Source: Kineosporia babensis (GTDB taxonomy: Bacteria > Actinomycetota > Actinomycetes > Actinomycetales > Kineosporiaceae). From it: a DNA stretch of 64,000 nucleotides. Shown here in pieces: positions 9,741 through 18,376 of this stretch. The DNA is taken from NCBI RefSeq assembly GCF_021129305.1, contig NZ_JAJOMB010000004.1, positions 248,001-312,000 of the forward strand, given 5' to 3'. Positions within the stretch are counted from its first letter, which is position 1, and each line of letters starts with the position of its first letter. The translations under genes were made by a program, and so were the position numbers. Under the pieces are notes generated by a model. The model saw nothing but the letters and a program-made list of their open reading frames with translations. It was not told the origin of the DNA and did no database searches.

Positions 9741-10552
9741 AGCGGGGCGCCGACCTGCTGGCCGCGCTGTTCTGCCTGGTCTGGGTCTTCCCGGTCTACT
9801 GGATGATCAACAGCGCCTTCAAACGCCGTGACGAACTGCAGAGCACCACGCCGTATTTCGTCCCCGCGCACCCCACCCTGGACAATTTCGTCACCGCCTT
9901 CACCCAGGAGAACTTCCTGACCAACCTGCGCAACAGCGTGATCGTGGTGGCGGCCACGGTGGTCCTCTCGATCGCGATCGGCATCTTCGCCGCGGCGGCC
10001 CTGTCCCGCTTCCGGTTCACCGGGCGCCGGGCCGTCCTGGTGGTGATCCTGGCGGTGCAGATGCTGCCCGGCACCGCCCTGCTGATCCCGATGTTCTCGC
10101 TCTTCAACACCGCCAATCTGCTCGGCACCTACTACGCGCTGATCCTCGCCTACCTGGCCACCACCCTGCCGTTCTCGATCTGGGTGATGCGCGGGTTCTT
10201 CGTCGCCATCCCGGTGGAGATCGAGGAGGCCGCCCGTTGCGACGGGGCCGGGACCTGGCGGATCCTGATCAGTGTGCTGTTCCCTCTGGTGGCCCCGGGA
10301 GTGATCGCGACCAGCATCTTCGCCTTCATCGCGGCCTGGAACGACTACCTGATCGCCTACACCTTCATGCAGGACCAGGACCACTACACCCTGCCGGTCT
10401 GGCTGGCCTCGTTCACCAACCCGAACGTGGGCACCGACTACGGCGGGCAGATGGCCGCCTCGGTGATCTTCTCGCTGCCGGTCGTGGTGTTCTTCCTCAT
10501 CGTCCAGCGCAATCTCGTGGCCGGTATGTCCGCCGGCGCCGTCAAGGGTTAG
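9737..10552 (+). CDS. Sugar ABC transporter permease, MalG/DasC type
   Basis: A 271-residue partner permease with six predicted membrane helices and the EAA loop EEAARCDGAGTWRILISVL. It forms a heterodimer with the preceding permease. The GTG start overlaps the upstream stop by four bases. The stop is followed after 12 bp by the hexosaminidase gene, so import and intracellular cleavage are produced from one message. Confidence 0.92.
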   Translation: MKRGADLLAALFCLVWVFPVYWMINSAFKRRDELQSTTPYFVPAHPTLDNFVTAFTQENFLTNLRNSVIVVAATVVLSIAIGIFAAAALSRFRFTGRRAVLVVILAVQMLPGTALLIPMFSLFNTANLLGTYYALILAYLATTLPFSIWVMRGFFVAIPVEIEEAARCDGAGTWRILISVLFPLVAPGVIATSIFAFIAAWNDYLIAYTFMQDQDHYTLPVWLASFTNPNVGTDYGGQMAASVIFSLPVVVFFLIVQRNLVAGMSAGAVKG

Positions 10553-10564
10553 AAGGGTTGATCG

Positions 10565-12175
10565 ATGCTGATTCCCCGTCCGCTCGAATCCGTCTACGAC
10601 GAGGGCGAACTCGTTCTCGACCGCAGCACCACGCTGTCCGCTCCTGACCAGCTCAGCGGGGCGCTGGCCTGGCTGCAGCAGGCGCTGCGCCCGGCCACCG
10701 GTCTGCCGCTGCACGAATCGCCGGTGGGTACCGTGGAGCTGCGGCTGGACGAGGCGCTCGGTGAGGAGGCTTACCGGCTGGAGGTGACGGCCCAGGGTGC
10801 GGTGATCATCGGGGGCGCTCCAGCCGGGGTGTTCTACGGGTGCCAGGCCCTGCTGCAGTTGCTACCGCCGCAGATCTACCGCAAGGCAGCGGTTTCCGGT
10901 GTTCGCTGGGCGGTTCCGGCCGTCCGGCTGACGGATTCGCCGCGGTTCGGCTGGCGCGGCGTGATGCTCGACGTGTGCCGGTTCTTCCTGCCCAAGCACG
11001 ACGTGCTGCGTTTCATCGACCTGATGGCGGTGCACCGGCTGAACACCCTGCACTGGCACCTGACCGAGGACCAGGGCTGGCGGATCGAGATCAAGCGTTA
11101 CCCGCGGCTCACCGAAGTCGGCGCCTGGCGCCAGGAGTCGCAGGTCGGGGCCGGACCCGAGAGCCCCACCGACGGACGTCCGCACGGCGGCTTCTACACC
11201 CAGGACGACATCCGCGAGATCGTGGCCTACGCCGCCGAGCGGTTCATCACCGTGGTCCCGGAGATCGAAACCCCCGGGCACGTCCAGGCCGCGCTGGCCG
11301 CCTATCCCGAGCTGGGCGTCCACAAGCAACCAGTGGACGTGTGGCCGCACTGGGGTATCAACCCGAACGTTCTCAATCTGGAAGAGTCCACGGTCCAGTT
11401 CTTCCTGAACGTGTTCGACGAGGTGCTCGAGCTGTTCCCGTCCCCGTACATCGGGGTGGGCGGCGACGAGTGCCCGCGTGATCAGTGGCAGGCCGACCCG
11501 GCCACCCAGGAGCGGATGCGGGAGCTCGGCATCACTCGCGAGGCCGATCTGCAGACCTGGTTCATCCGGCGGCTGGACGAGCACCTGAGCAAGGCCGGGC
11601 GCCGGCTGTACGGCTGGGACGAGATCCTCGAGGGTGAACTGGCTCCGGGCGCGACCGTGGCTTCCTGGCGGGGTATGGCCGGAGCGGTGACGGCGGCCCG
11701 CCGGGGGCACGATGTGGTCGCTTGCCCAGATGATGTGGTCTATCTGGATTACCGGCAGTCCGAGTCACCGGACGAGCCGATCCCGGTGTCGATTCCGCTG
11801 ACCGTGCAAGATGTTTACGCGTTCGAGCCGGTGCCTACGGAGCTGAGCGCGGACGAGGCCAAGCACGTGCTGGGCGGGCAGGCGAACATCTGGACCGAGC
11901 ACATGGACAGCCCTCGCACGGTGGACTTCTTCGCCTACCCCCGGCTGTGCGCGGTGGCCGAGGCGCTGTGGGGCCCGGCCGAGCGTGACTTCGCCGATTT
12001 CAGCCGTCGGCTGGAGCATCACCTGGCCCGGCTGGACGCGCTCGGAGTGGAGTACCGGCCGGCCGACGGGCCCAAGCCGTGGCAGCAGCGGCCGGGAGTT
12101 CCCGGGCGACCGGCCTCCCGGCAGGAACGGGCCGCCCACATCGCCTCGCTGGTCGAGAACATCGTCACGCCGTGA
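10565..12175 (+). CDS. GH20 beta-N-acetylhexosaminidase, cytoplasmic
   Basis: A 536-residue family 20 hexosaminidase that removes terminal GlcNAc or GalNAc by substrate-assisted catalysis. A GH20b N-domain (about 1-125) precedes the barrel. The catalytic Asp-Glu pair is in VGGDECPRDQW (D301, E302), and HLTEDQGWRIEIKRYP is the conserved barrel entry. No signal peptide is visible, unlike most secreted chitinolytic hexosaminidases, so it should act inside the cell on dimers or oligomers brought in by the coupled ABC transporter. GAAGGG lies ahead of ATG 10565. It meets the next gene tail to tail with only six bases between the stops. Confidence 0.93.
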   Translation: MLIPRPLESVYDEGELVLDRSTTLSAPDQLSGALAWLQQALRPATGLPLHESPVGTVELRLDEALGEEAYRLEVTAQGAVIIGGAPAGVFYGCQALLQLLPPQIYRKAAVSGVRWAVPAVRLTDSPRFGWRGVMLDVCRFFLPKHDVLRFIDLMAVHRLNTLHWHLTEDQGWRIEIKRYPRLTEVGAWRQESQVGAGPESPTDGRPHGGFYTQDDIREIVAYAAERFITVVPEIETPGHVQAALAAYPELGVHKQPVDVWPHWGINPNVLNLEESTVQFFLNVFDEVLELFPSPYIGVGGDECPRDQWQADPATQERMRELGITREADLQTWFIRRLDEHLSKAGRRLYGWDEILEGELAPGATVASWRGMAGAVTAARRGHDVVACPDDVVYLDYRQSESPDEPIPVSIPLTVQDVYAFEPVPTELSADEAKHVLGGQANIWTEHMDSPRTVDFFAYPRLCAVAEALWGPAERDFADFSRRLEHHLARLDALGVEYRPADGPKPWQQRPGVPGRPASRQERAAHIASLVENIVTP

Positions 12176-12181
12176 GTGGGA

Positions 12182-14833
12182 CTACCGGCATCTGGACTTC
12201 GCCGGTGGGAAGGCTCTGGTGGCGGTGATTTTCAGGATGAGCTGCTGACGGGTGGCGGTGCGGGCCGGCCGGGTCCGGGTCCTGGTGGCGCCGAGCAGTT
12301 CCCGGCTCGTCCCACCGGTCAGCGGCCCGGTCGGACCGGCCAGCTCGGTGCGGGTCTGCTCGGCCCAGTGCGCGGCGCCCAGGTCCTCGAAGATGTACAG
12401 GGCCTGGGCCAGAACGGCCCGGGCCTGCGGGCCCCGGGGCAGGGAGCGGCCGAGACTGAGCAGGGTGCGGGCCCGTTCGAAGGGCATCGGCAGGCGGTCG
12501 TGCACCTGCAGGGCCCGGGCGAAGACGGCCTCGGGCTCGTGGGCCAGCAGGGCCCGGCACCGCAGTGTCCGGGCGATCAGCAGGTCCGCGCGGCAGCCGG
12601 GGGCCGGCTCGTCCACCGCGATGTCGTCGAGCAACTGCTGGGCCTCGGACCGGCGACCGGCCCCGGCGTAGGCCTCGACCAGGTCGAAGGCCCACGGCAC
12701 GATGCTCTGCTCCCGGGTGCCCGGCAACTGGGCCGCCGCCTCCAGCAGGGCGATGGCCTCCTTCAGATCACCCCGGCCGAACGCCAGCAGCGCCCGGGTG
12801 TGGGTGATCTGCAGGTCCAGGCCGGGCGCCTGGCAGCGCGCAGTGACCTCGCCGGTGCGGGCCAGCATCTTCACCGCCACCTCGCTGCGCCCCTGCCCAG
12901 CATGCACCCGGGCCGCGAAATACCTTCCGTACACGCTGGCCTGGCGGGTTTCCTCGGCCAGTTCGACGCTTTCGGCCGCGCAGGCCAGGGACCGTTGCCA
13001 GTGCCCGAGGCGGAACTCCAGCTCGGAGGCGATGGCGAGGGTCTGCGGGAGCACGCCGAGGGCACCGTGGGCGCGGGCCTCGGTGATGACGGCCTGCAGC
13101 AGCCGGTCTGCCAGCGGGTAGTCCTCCAGCCAGATCGCCACGCAGGCGGCGTGGGCGTACTCCTGCACCCGGGGCAGTGGCGGCTGGCTCAGCAGGGCGG
13201 GCACTACCTGGCTGAGCAGCTTCTGGCCTTCGGCGCGGTGCCCGTTGATCACCAGGCCGGCGCTGTGGGCCACGGCGGCCACCAGAGCGGCCGGGCCCTG
13301 GGTGTCCCGGCTGAGCTCGAACGACCGCCGGGTGGCAGCCAGGAGTTCGGCCGGCTCGCCGAGCATGAAGTGGGCGATCGCGGCATCGGCGAACATCAGT
13401 GCGGCGCGGGCCGGATCGGCCTGCTGCACCTCGTGGGCGCCGCGGATCATCTCGTTCATCCCGTCCCGCGGGAGCGCCCGCCACATCCGGACGTAGCCGC
13501 GCATGTGCCGGATCAGGGCCCGCAGGTGCGGATCGTCGGTGCGTTCCAGGGCCTCGTCCAGCAGCGGGATCATCTTCCCGGTGCGCCCGGCGAGCTGCCA
13601 GCAGCGGGCCGCCCGGACCAGCCGGGCCGGCCGGTCCGCCGGTTCCCCGAAGTGCGCAGCCTTCTCGAACGCCCTGGCCGCCTCGGCATTTCCGCCCCGG
13701 GAGCGGGCCCGCGCCGCGGTCTGCGCCAGCAGCTCACCGACCTGCGGGCACGGGGCCGGCACGGCCTGGGCCAGATGCCAGGCCCGGGCGTCGGCCGCCG
13801 CCGCGCCCGGCCAGTGGTTCAGGGCTTCGGCCAGAGCCGCGTGCACTTCGACGAGTTCGCTGCGGGCGGCGTTCGTGTTCAGCGCCGAGCGCATCAGCGG
13901 ATGCTGCAGTTCGACGCTCGCGCCCTCGACCACCAGCAGGCCGCCGGCCTCGGCCGGAGCCAGGTCCGCCAGGCCCAGGTTCATCACCGGCAGGGCCCGG
14001 CGGACCAGATCGAGATTGCGGCCGTGACCGGCGGCGGCGATGAGCAGCAGAGCCTTCCGGGTCCGGGCCGGGAGTTCGGCCAGCCGCCCGGCCATGATCT
14101 GGGTCAGCGTCTGGCCGGGCAGCCGGCCCGGTGAGGCACACAGTTCCTGGATGCCCAGCGGATTGCCGGCGCTGTCGGCATGGATCTGATCGGCCTGCTC
14201 CTTGGACAGGCCGGGGGCCAGGGCCTGGCACAGCTGCCGCGAGCCCTCGGCGCCGAGGCCGGTCAGGGCGAGTTCGGGCAGGCCGGCGCACTGGCGGGTG
14301 AGCACCTCGGCAGGCCCGAAGCCGGTACGGACCGCCAGCAGCAGACCCACCCCTTGATCGGTGATCCGCCGGGCCGCGAACAGCACGGCCTCCCGGGAGG
14401 ACGGGTCCAGCCACTGCAGATCGTCGATCACCACCAGCAGCGGGTTCTCCGCGGCGAGCGCGCGCAACAGGCTCAGGGTCGCCGCGCAGAGCGAGAACCG
14501 GTCCACGTGCACCGGTTCGCCCGGCGCCGCCGGCGGCCCCGATCCCAGCGCGGCGTTCAGGGCCTGGGCCTGCGGGCCGGGCAACTGCTGGATCTGCGGG
14601 TGCACCGGCCGGAACAGCTGGGCCAGCCCGGCGAACGGCGCGGTGGAGGCGGCCTCCTGCCCGCGGGCGCTCAGCACGGTCAGGTCTGCGGCCCGGGTCT
14701 GCGCGTAGGCCAGCAGCGCGCTCTTGCCGATCCCGGCCTCGCCCCGGATCACGAGCGTGGAGGCGCAACCGAACCGGGCCCGACCGAGAACCCGGTCGAT
14801 CACCTTCAGTCCGGAAGCTCGTCCGAACAACAT
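12182..14833 (-). CDS. LAL-type AAA ATPase/TPR regulator lacking a C-terminal LuxR HTH
   Basis: An 883-residue protein built like the large ATP-binding LuxR (LAL) regulators. An N-terminal AAA module has Walker A GEAGIGKS at residues 31-38 and Walker B VVIDDLQWLD at 134-143, followed by about 600 residues of helical, TPR-like repeats. The usual C-terminal LuxR helix-turn-helix is missing: after the last repeat (EDLGAAHWAEQTRTEL) the protein ends in a basic, low-complexity tail of about 50 residues. I saw no LuxR-like reading in the other frames over the tail. It may act by protein contacts, or be a truncated regulator. Start ATG 14833 follows a -10 element by six bases. Confidence 0.8.
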   Translation of the reverse strand: MLFGRASGLKVIDRVLGRARFGCASTLVIRGEAGIGKSALLAYAQTRAADLTVLSARGQEAASTAPFAGLAQLFRPVHPQIQQLPGPQAQALNAALGSGPPAAPGEPVHVDRFSLCAATLSLLRALAAENPLLVVIDDLQWLDPSSREAVLFAARRITDQGVGLLLAVRTGFGPAEVLTRQCAGLPELALTGLGAEGSRQLCQALAPGLSKEQADQIHADSAGNPLGIQELCASPGRLPGQTLTQIMAGRLAELPARTRKALLLIAAAGHGRNLDLVRRALPVMNLGLADLAPAEAGGLLVVEGASVELQHPLMRSALNTNAARSELVEVHAALAEALNHWPGAAAADARAWHLAQAVPAPCPQVGELLAQTAARARSRGGNAEAARAFEKAAHFGEPADRPARLVRAARCWQLAGRTGKMIPLLDEALERTDDPHLRALIRHMRGYVRMWRALPRDGMNEMIRGAHEVQQADPARAALMFADAAIAHFMLGEPAELLAATRRSFELSRDTQGPAALVAAVAHSAGLVINGHRAEGQKLLSQVVPALLSQPPLPRVQEYAHAACVAIWLEDYPLADRLLQAVITEARAHGALGVLPQTLAIASELEFRLGHWQRSLACAAESVELAEETRQASVYGRYFAARVHAGQGRSEVAVKMLARTGEVTARCQAPGLDLQITHTRALLAFGRGDLKEAIALLEAAAQLPGTREQSIVPWAFDLVEAYAGAGRRSEAQQLLDDIAVDEPAPGCRADLLIARTLRCRALLAHEPEAVFARALQVHDRLPMPFERARTLLSLGRSLPRGPQARAVLAQALYIFEDLGAAHWAEQTRTELAGPTGPLTGGTSRELLGATRTRTRPARTATRQQLILKITATRAFPPAKSRCR

Positions 14834-14839
14834 TCTGTG

Positions 14840-14845
14840 AGTCTA
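14840..14845 (-). promoter_or_regulatory. -10 element (TAGACT), leaderless promoter of the LAL-type gene
   Basis: Read on the minus strand, TAGACT ends six bases before ATG 14833 and no ribosome binding site is present, as expected of a leaderless transcript. Confidence 0.45.
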
Positions 14846-14995
14846 CGTGCCGTTTTGCCCGGTCTGGACCGCCGGGTGGGCCGGTCGTGGTGAGTGCGCG
14901 CCACCCGCCGGTGGATCGTCAGCTCCGGTGATCAAGGCTCAGGGTTGAGCGGCCGATTCCCCTGAACGAGAGGCGTCTGTCGGTCCGGGAGAGTC

Positions 14996-17230
14996 TTGAA
15001 TCGCCTACTGCTGGGTCTGACCTGGCTCATGCTCGCCGTGTACGCACTGTGGCTGACCGTGCGCACCGGCGCTGACGCGAGCCTGCTGCTGGACGGCATC
15101 CTCGACATCGGGACCCAGATCGCCGCTGCCGCCCTGGCCTGGTCGCACCTGCGTCAGGCGGGCCGCCGACGGCCGGAGATCGTGGCGATGGCCGCCGCGG
15201 TGAGCGTTTTCGCCCTGAGCAACGGCGTGTACGTCTGGCTCTACGCCCTGGGCATCGAATACGACTTCCCGGCCCCCACCGACTACGGGTTCGCCCTGTT
15301 CTACCCGCTGGTGCTGATCGCGGTCGGGCTGGCCGCGCGCCGCGAACTGAACACCCGGGCCGGGCCGGAGGTCTGGATGGACAGCGCCCTGGGCATGCTC
15401 GGCTCGGGCGCCGTGATCGCGATGGTCCTGAACGAGGTGCTGCTGCGCGCCTCCGGCAATGCGCTGGGCGCCAGCCTGGCGCTGTTCTACCCGCTCTGCG
15501 ACCTCTTCCTGGCCGCGTTCGTCCTCGGGATGATCGCGATGCAGGGACGCCGGCTTAGGCCTTACTGGCTGCTGCTGCTCGGCGGGTTGACCGCTTTCAC
15601 CGTGATCGACATGATGTCCGCGCTGTCCCTGCTGACCAACTCCTACCAGCCCGGCGGCGGCACCGACGTGCTGTGGACCATCGGACTGGTGCTGATGGCC
15701 ACCTGGACCGTGGACCCGCACGAACCCGCCCCCGACACGGAGCACCAGCCCGCGCTGCTCCTGCCCGGCCTGGCCACCCTGGCCAGCCTCGCCGTGCTGG
15801 TGGCGGCGGGTACCGGGTTCAAGGGCGACCATGTCTCCGGTCTCGCGCTCGGGCTGGCCGTCCTCACCCAGGTGGCCGCGGGCGTCCGTACGCTCTACGC
15901 CTTCCGGCAACTGCGCCGCCTGACGCTGCTGCGCAAACAGGCCAGCACCGACGACCTCACCGGCCTGGCCAACCGGCGGGCGTTCCACGGCGACGCCGAC
16001 GGCCGGCTGCGGCGGCTGAGCGGGCGGCGCTCGTGCGCCCTGCTGCTGGTCGACCTGGACCGGTTCAAAGAGGTCAACGACAGCCTGGGGCACCACATCG
16101 GCGACCGGCTACTGCTCGAGATCGGCCGCCGGCTGGAGGCCGCCACCCGGCCGGGCGACCTGCTGGCCCGGCTCGGCGGCGACGAGTTCGCGATCTTCAT
16201 CGAGGACGTGGACGAGCCCGGGGCCGAACTGCTGGCCGAGAGCCTGCGCGCCGAGATCGCCCGGCCGTTCACCCTGGAAGGCATCGCCCTGCGCACCGAC
16301 GCGAGCATCGGCATGGTGCTGGCCCCCGAGCACGGCGACACCCTGACCCTGCTGCTGCGCCGCGCCGACATCGCGATGTACCAGGCCAAACGCCAGCGCC
16401 GGGGGCAACTGGTCTACTCCGGCGACAGCGACGACTCGGGCCCGATGCGGCTGCGGATCCTGCAGGAACTGCACAGCGGCCTGGAGCAGGGGCAGATGGC
16501 CCTGCACTACCAGCCCAAGCTCGACCTGGTCACCGGCGAGGTGCACGCGGTCGAGGCCCTGGTGCGCTGGAGCCACCCTGAACGCGGCCTGCTCTACCCC
16601 GACTCGTTCCTCACTCTGGCCGAGGACGCGGGCATGATGCGGCGGCTGAACCAGGCCGTGCTGACCGAGGCGCTGGACCAGGCCGCGCTCTGGCACCGGG
16701 CCCGGCGGCCGCTGTCGGTGGCGGTCAACCTTTCCCCCAGTTCGCTGGTCGACGCCGATCTGCCCTACGAGCTGGCCGCGATGCTGAACCAGCGCGGGCT
16801 GCCCGCCGAGGCCCTGGAGATCGAGGTTACCGAAGAGTTCCTGATGTCCGACCACGACCGCACCCGTGAGATCCTCACCCGGCTGCGCGATCTGGGGATC
16901 CGGATCGCCGTGGACGATTTCGGTACCGGCTACAGCTCCCTCGCCTACCTGCGGGAACTACCGGTGGACGACCTGAAGCTGGACCGCTCGTTCGTGTTCC
17001 CGATGGCCGAGGACGCGCGGGCCGCCGCCCTGGTGTTCTCCACCATCGAACTGGCCCACAGCCTGGGGTTGCACATGGTCGCCGAGGGGGTGGAGGACCA
17101 GACCACGCTCACCGCGCTCGCCGAGAACGGCTGCGACCAGGCTCAGGGCTACTTCATCGCGCGCCCGCTGGCCGCCTCGGCCCTGGACGACTGGCTGGCC
17201 ACCCGGGAACGGACGATCCGGGCCCCGTAG
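14996..17230 (+). CDS. Membrane-bound GGDEF-EAL cyclic di-GMP enzyme
   Basis: A 744-residue protein. The first 300 or so residues hold about eight hydrophobic helices forming a membrane sensor. A GGDEF domain with an intact GGDEF motif (residues 394-398) follows, then an EAL domain with EALVRW (520-525), the catalytic region EVTEEFL and DDFGTGYSS. Both motifs look competent, so it could both make and break cyclic di-GMP. Start TTG 14996 has GGGAGA just upstream. It is transcribed divergently from the LAL-type ATPase gene across 162 bp. A second protein of the same type, with little sequence similarity in the membrane part, lies at 47437-49812. Confidence 0.9.
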   Translation: MNRLLLGLTWLMLAVYALWLTVRTGADASLLLDGILDIGTQIAAAALAWSHLRQAGRRRPEIVAMAAAVSVFALSNGVYVWLYALGIEYDFPAPTDYGFALFYPLVLIAVGLAARRELNTRAGPEVWMDSALGMLGSGAVIAMVLNEVLLRASGNALGASLALFYPLCDLFLAAFVLGMIAMQGRRLRPYWLLLLGGLTAFTVIDMMSALSLLTNSYQPGGGTDVLWTIGLVLMATWTVDPHEPAPDTEHQPALLLPGLATLASLAVLVAAGTGFKGDHVSGLALGLAVLTQVAAGVRTLYAFRQLRRLTLLRKQASTDDLTGLANRRAFHGDADGRLRRLSGRRSCALLLVDLDRFKEVNDSLGHHIGDRLLLEIGRRLEAATRPGDLLARLGGDEFAIFIEDVDEPGAELLAESLRAEIARPFTLEGIALRTDASIGMVLAPEHGDTLTLLLRRADIAMYQAKRQRRGQLVYSGDSDDSGPMRLRILQELHSGLEQGQMALHYQPKLDLVTGEVHAVEALVRWSHPERGLLYPDSFLTLAEDAGMMRRLNQAVLTEALDQAALWHRARRPLSVAVNLSPSSLVDADLPYELAAMLNQRGLPAEALEIEVTEEFLMSDHDRTREILTRLRDLGIRIAVDDFGTGYSSLAYLRELPVDDLKLDRSFVFPMAEDARAAALVFSTIELAHSLGLHMVAEGVEDQTTLTALAENGCDQAQGYFIARPLAASALDDWLATRERTIRAP

Positions 17231-17263
17231 CCGGGCGCCCTCGAGATTCCGGTGTGCCCTGGA

Positions 17264-17965
17264 TCAGACCTGCTGCCGGACGGCTTCTGGCTCTGAGACG
17301 ACGGTCCGGGCGCTGGCGATGGTGCCCCAGGCACTGACGACGGTAATCGCCAGGGGCATCACCATGAGCAGGGCGGCCAGGCCCCACAGTTGTGGCTGAA
17401 CACCATCGCTGACCAGCATGACCGAGGCATTGAGGGGCACGAAAACGGCTGCGGCGACGGTGAAGAAGGCAGCGGCGCGGGCGGTGCGGCGGCCGACCGG
17501 GAACCAGCGGCCGCCCAGGCCGGTGACCACCAGGGCCAGCGCGGCACCGAACAGGGCGATGCCGCCGCCGATCTCCATGCTCAGGTCGAGCACCGCGTAC
17601 CACCACGTGTCCGGGCTCTCCTTGGAGAACATCTTGCCGAAGTTGACGCCCTTGTCCCACAGGAACGGCTGGAACGACAGCACGAACAACAGCAGGCCCA
17701 CCGTGCGCCGGGCGGACGCCACCGCCAGGGTGCCGGCGTAGGCATCGGCCACCTCGGCGACCGGGCCGAAGTCGGACTCGGCGCGGGCCCGGGCCTCGGA
17801 CGGGGCGTGCCCGGCCTCTACCAGCGCCTCGGTGGCGTCGTCCAGATGGTCGGCGGCCTCCTGCAGCAGGTCGCGTTTGAGCCGGCGCGGCCCGGTCAGG
17901 GCAGCGTCCAGCTCGCCGAGGTAGCTCACCTGACGAGAGTGACGCAACAAGGGTGCGGGGCGCAT
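17264..17965 (-). CDS. Membrane protein with HAAS/DUF1700-like N-terminal domain
   Basis: A 233-residue protein. About 70 N-terminal residues form a helical domain (around LLQEAADHLDDATEALVEAG and ARAESDFGPVAEVADAY) of the kind called HAAS or permease-prefix domain. Four to five hydrophobic helices follow. Such proteins are commonly encoded next to PadR regulators and are thought to sense or modulate membrane stress; the exact role is unknown. Start ATG 17965 has GGGAG upstream, 17 bp after the padR stop, so the two form an operon. Together with the divergent MMPL exporter they make one PadR-controlled unit. Confidence 0.75.
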   Translation of the reverse strand: MRPAPLLRHSRQVSYLGELDAALTGPRRLKRDLLQEAADHLDDATEALVEAGHAPSEARARAESDFGPVAEVADAYAGTLAVASARRTVGLLLFVLSFQPFLWDKGVNFGKMFSKESPDTWWYAVLDLSMEIGGGIALFGAALALVVTGLGGRWFPVGRRTARAAAFFTVAAAVFVPLNASVMLVSDGVQPQLWGLAALLMVMPLAITVVSAWGTIASARTVVSEPEAVRQQV

Positions 17966-17982
17966 CGGGGAACTCCCTGAAA

Positions 17983-18303
17983 TCAGGCGGGGCCGAGGGC
18001 ACCGCCGACGACCCGGGCGAAGACCTGCCACTCGGCCCGGGCGGCGGCCAGACGTTTGTGCCCGGCGCGCGACAAGGTGTACGTGCGGCGCTTGCGACCG
18101 GAGGCCTCGGACCAGTCGCTGTCCAGGTAACCGGCCGCCTCCAGCCGGCGCAGGGCCGGGTAGACGGTGCCAGTGGGCAGGTCCAGCTCGCCGCCGCTGC
18201 GGGCGGTCAGGGCCTCGATGATCGCGTAGCCGTGCAGGGGCCGGTGCTCCAGCGCGGCCAGGATCAGGGCGTCGAGGTGGCCCCGGACCGCATCAGCCTT
18301 CAT
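17983..18303 (-). CDS. PadR-family transcriptional regulator
   Basis: A 106-residue winged-helix regulator of the short PadR type. HGYAIIEALTARSGGELDLP and TGTVYPALRRLEAAGYLDSDW are the diagnostic PadR segments, followed by RKRRTYTLSRAG. PadR proteins usually repress exporter genes until a toxic ligand binds. The gene is divergent from an MMPL transporter, and the 73-bp gap between them contains a repeated 13-bp inverted-repeat element, one copy of which overlaps this gene's own start codon. This points to autorepression as well as exporter control. Confidence 0.92.
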   Translation of the reverse strand: MKADAVRGHLDALILAALEHRPLHGYAIIEALTARSGGELDLPTGTVYPALRRLEAAGYLDSDWSEASGRKRRTYTLSRAGHKRLAAARAEWQVFARVVGGALGPA

Positions 18304-18318
18304 GTAGACAGCCTACAT
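18302..18318. promoter_or_regulatory. PadR operator copy 1 (ATGTAG-N5-CTACAT)
   Basis: A perfect 6-bp inverted repeat, ATGTAG/CTACAT, with the five-base centre ACAGC, overlaps the padR start codon. The ATGT...ACAT ends are typical of PadR family operators. Its 13-bp core GTAGACAGCCTAC recurs exactly at 18347. Confidence 0.65.
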
Positions 18319-18346
18319 AAGCGCGCCATACATTGGCAGCCTACAG

Positions 18347-18359
18347 GTAGACAGCCTAC
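18347..18359. promoter_or_regulatory. PadR operator copy 2 (GTAGACAGCCTAC)
   Basis: An exact copy of the 13-bp core at 18304-18316, placed 43 bp further on (about four helical turns), 18 bp before the MMPL start. A half site GGCAGCCTAC lies between them at 18335-18344. The arrangement suits cooperative repression of both divergent promoters. Confidence 0.65.
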
Positions 18360-18376
18360 GTACATGGGGGACCGTC

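Noticed and set aside
12176-14134. A long plus-strand frame of 652 codons opposite the LAL-type ATPase gene.
   Set aside because: Composition is the Gly/Gln/His/Arg-rich type of antisense shadows in high-GC DNA; the minus strand has clear Walker motifs.
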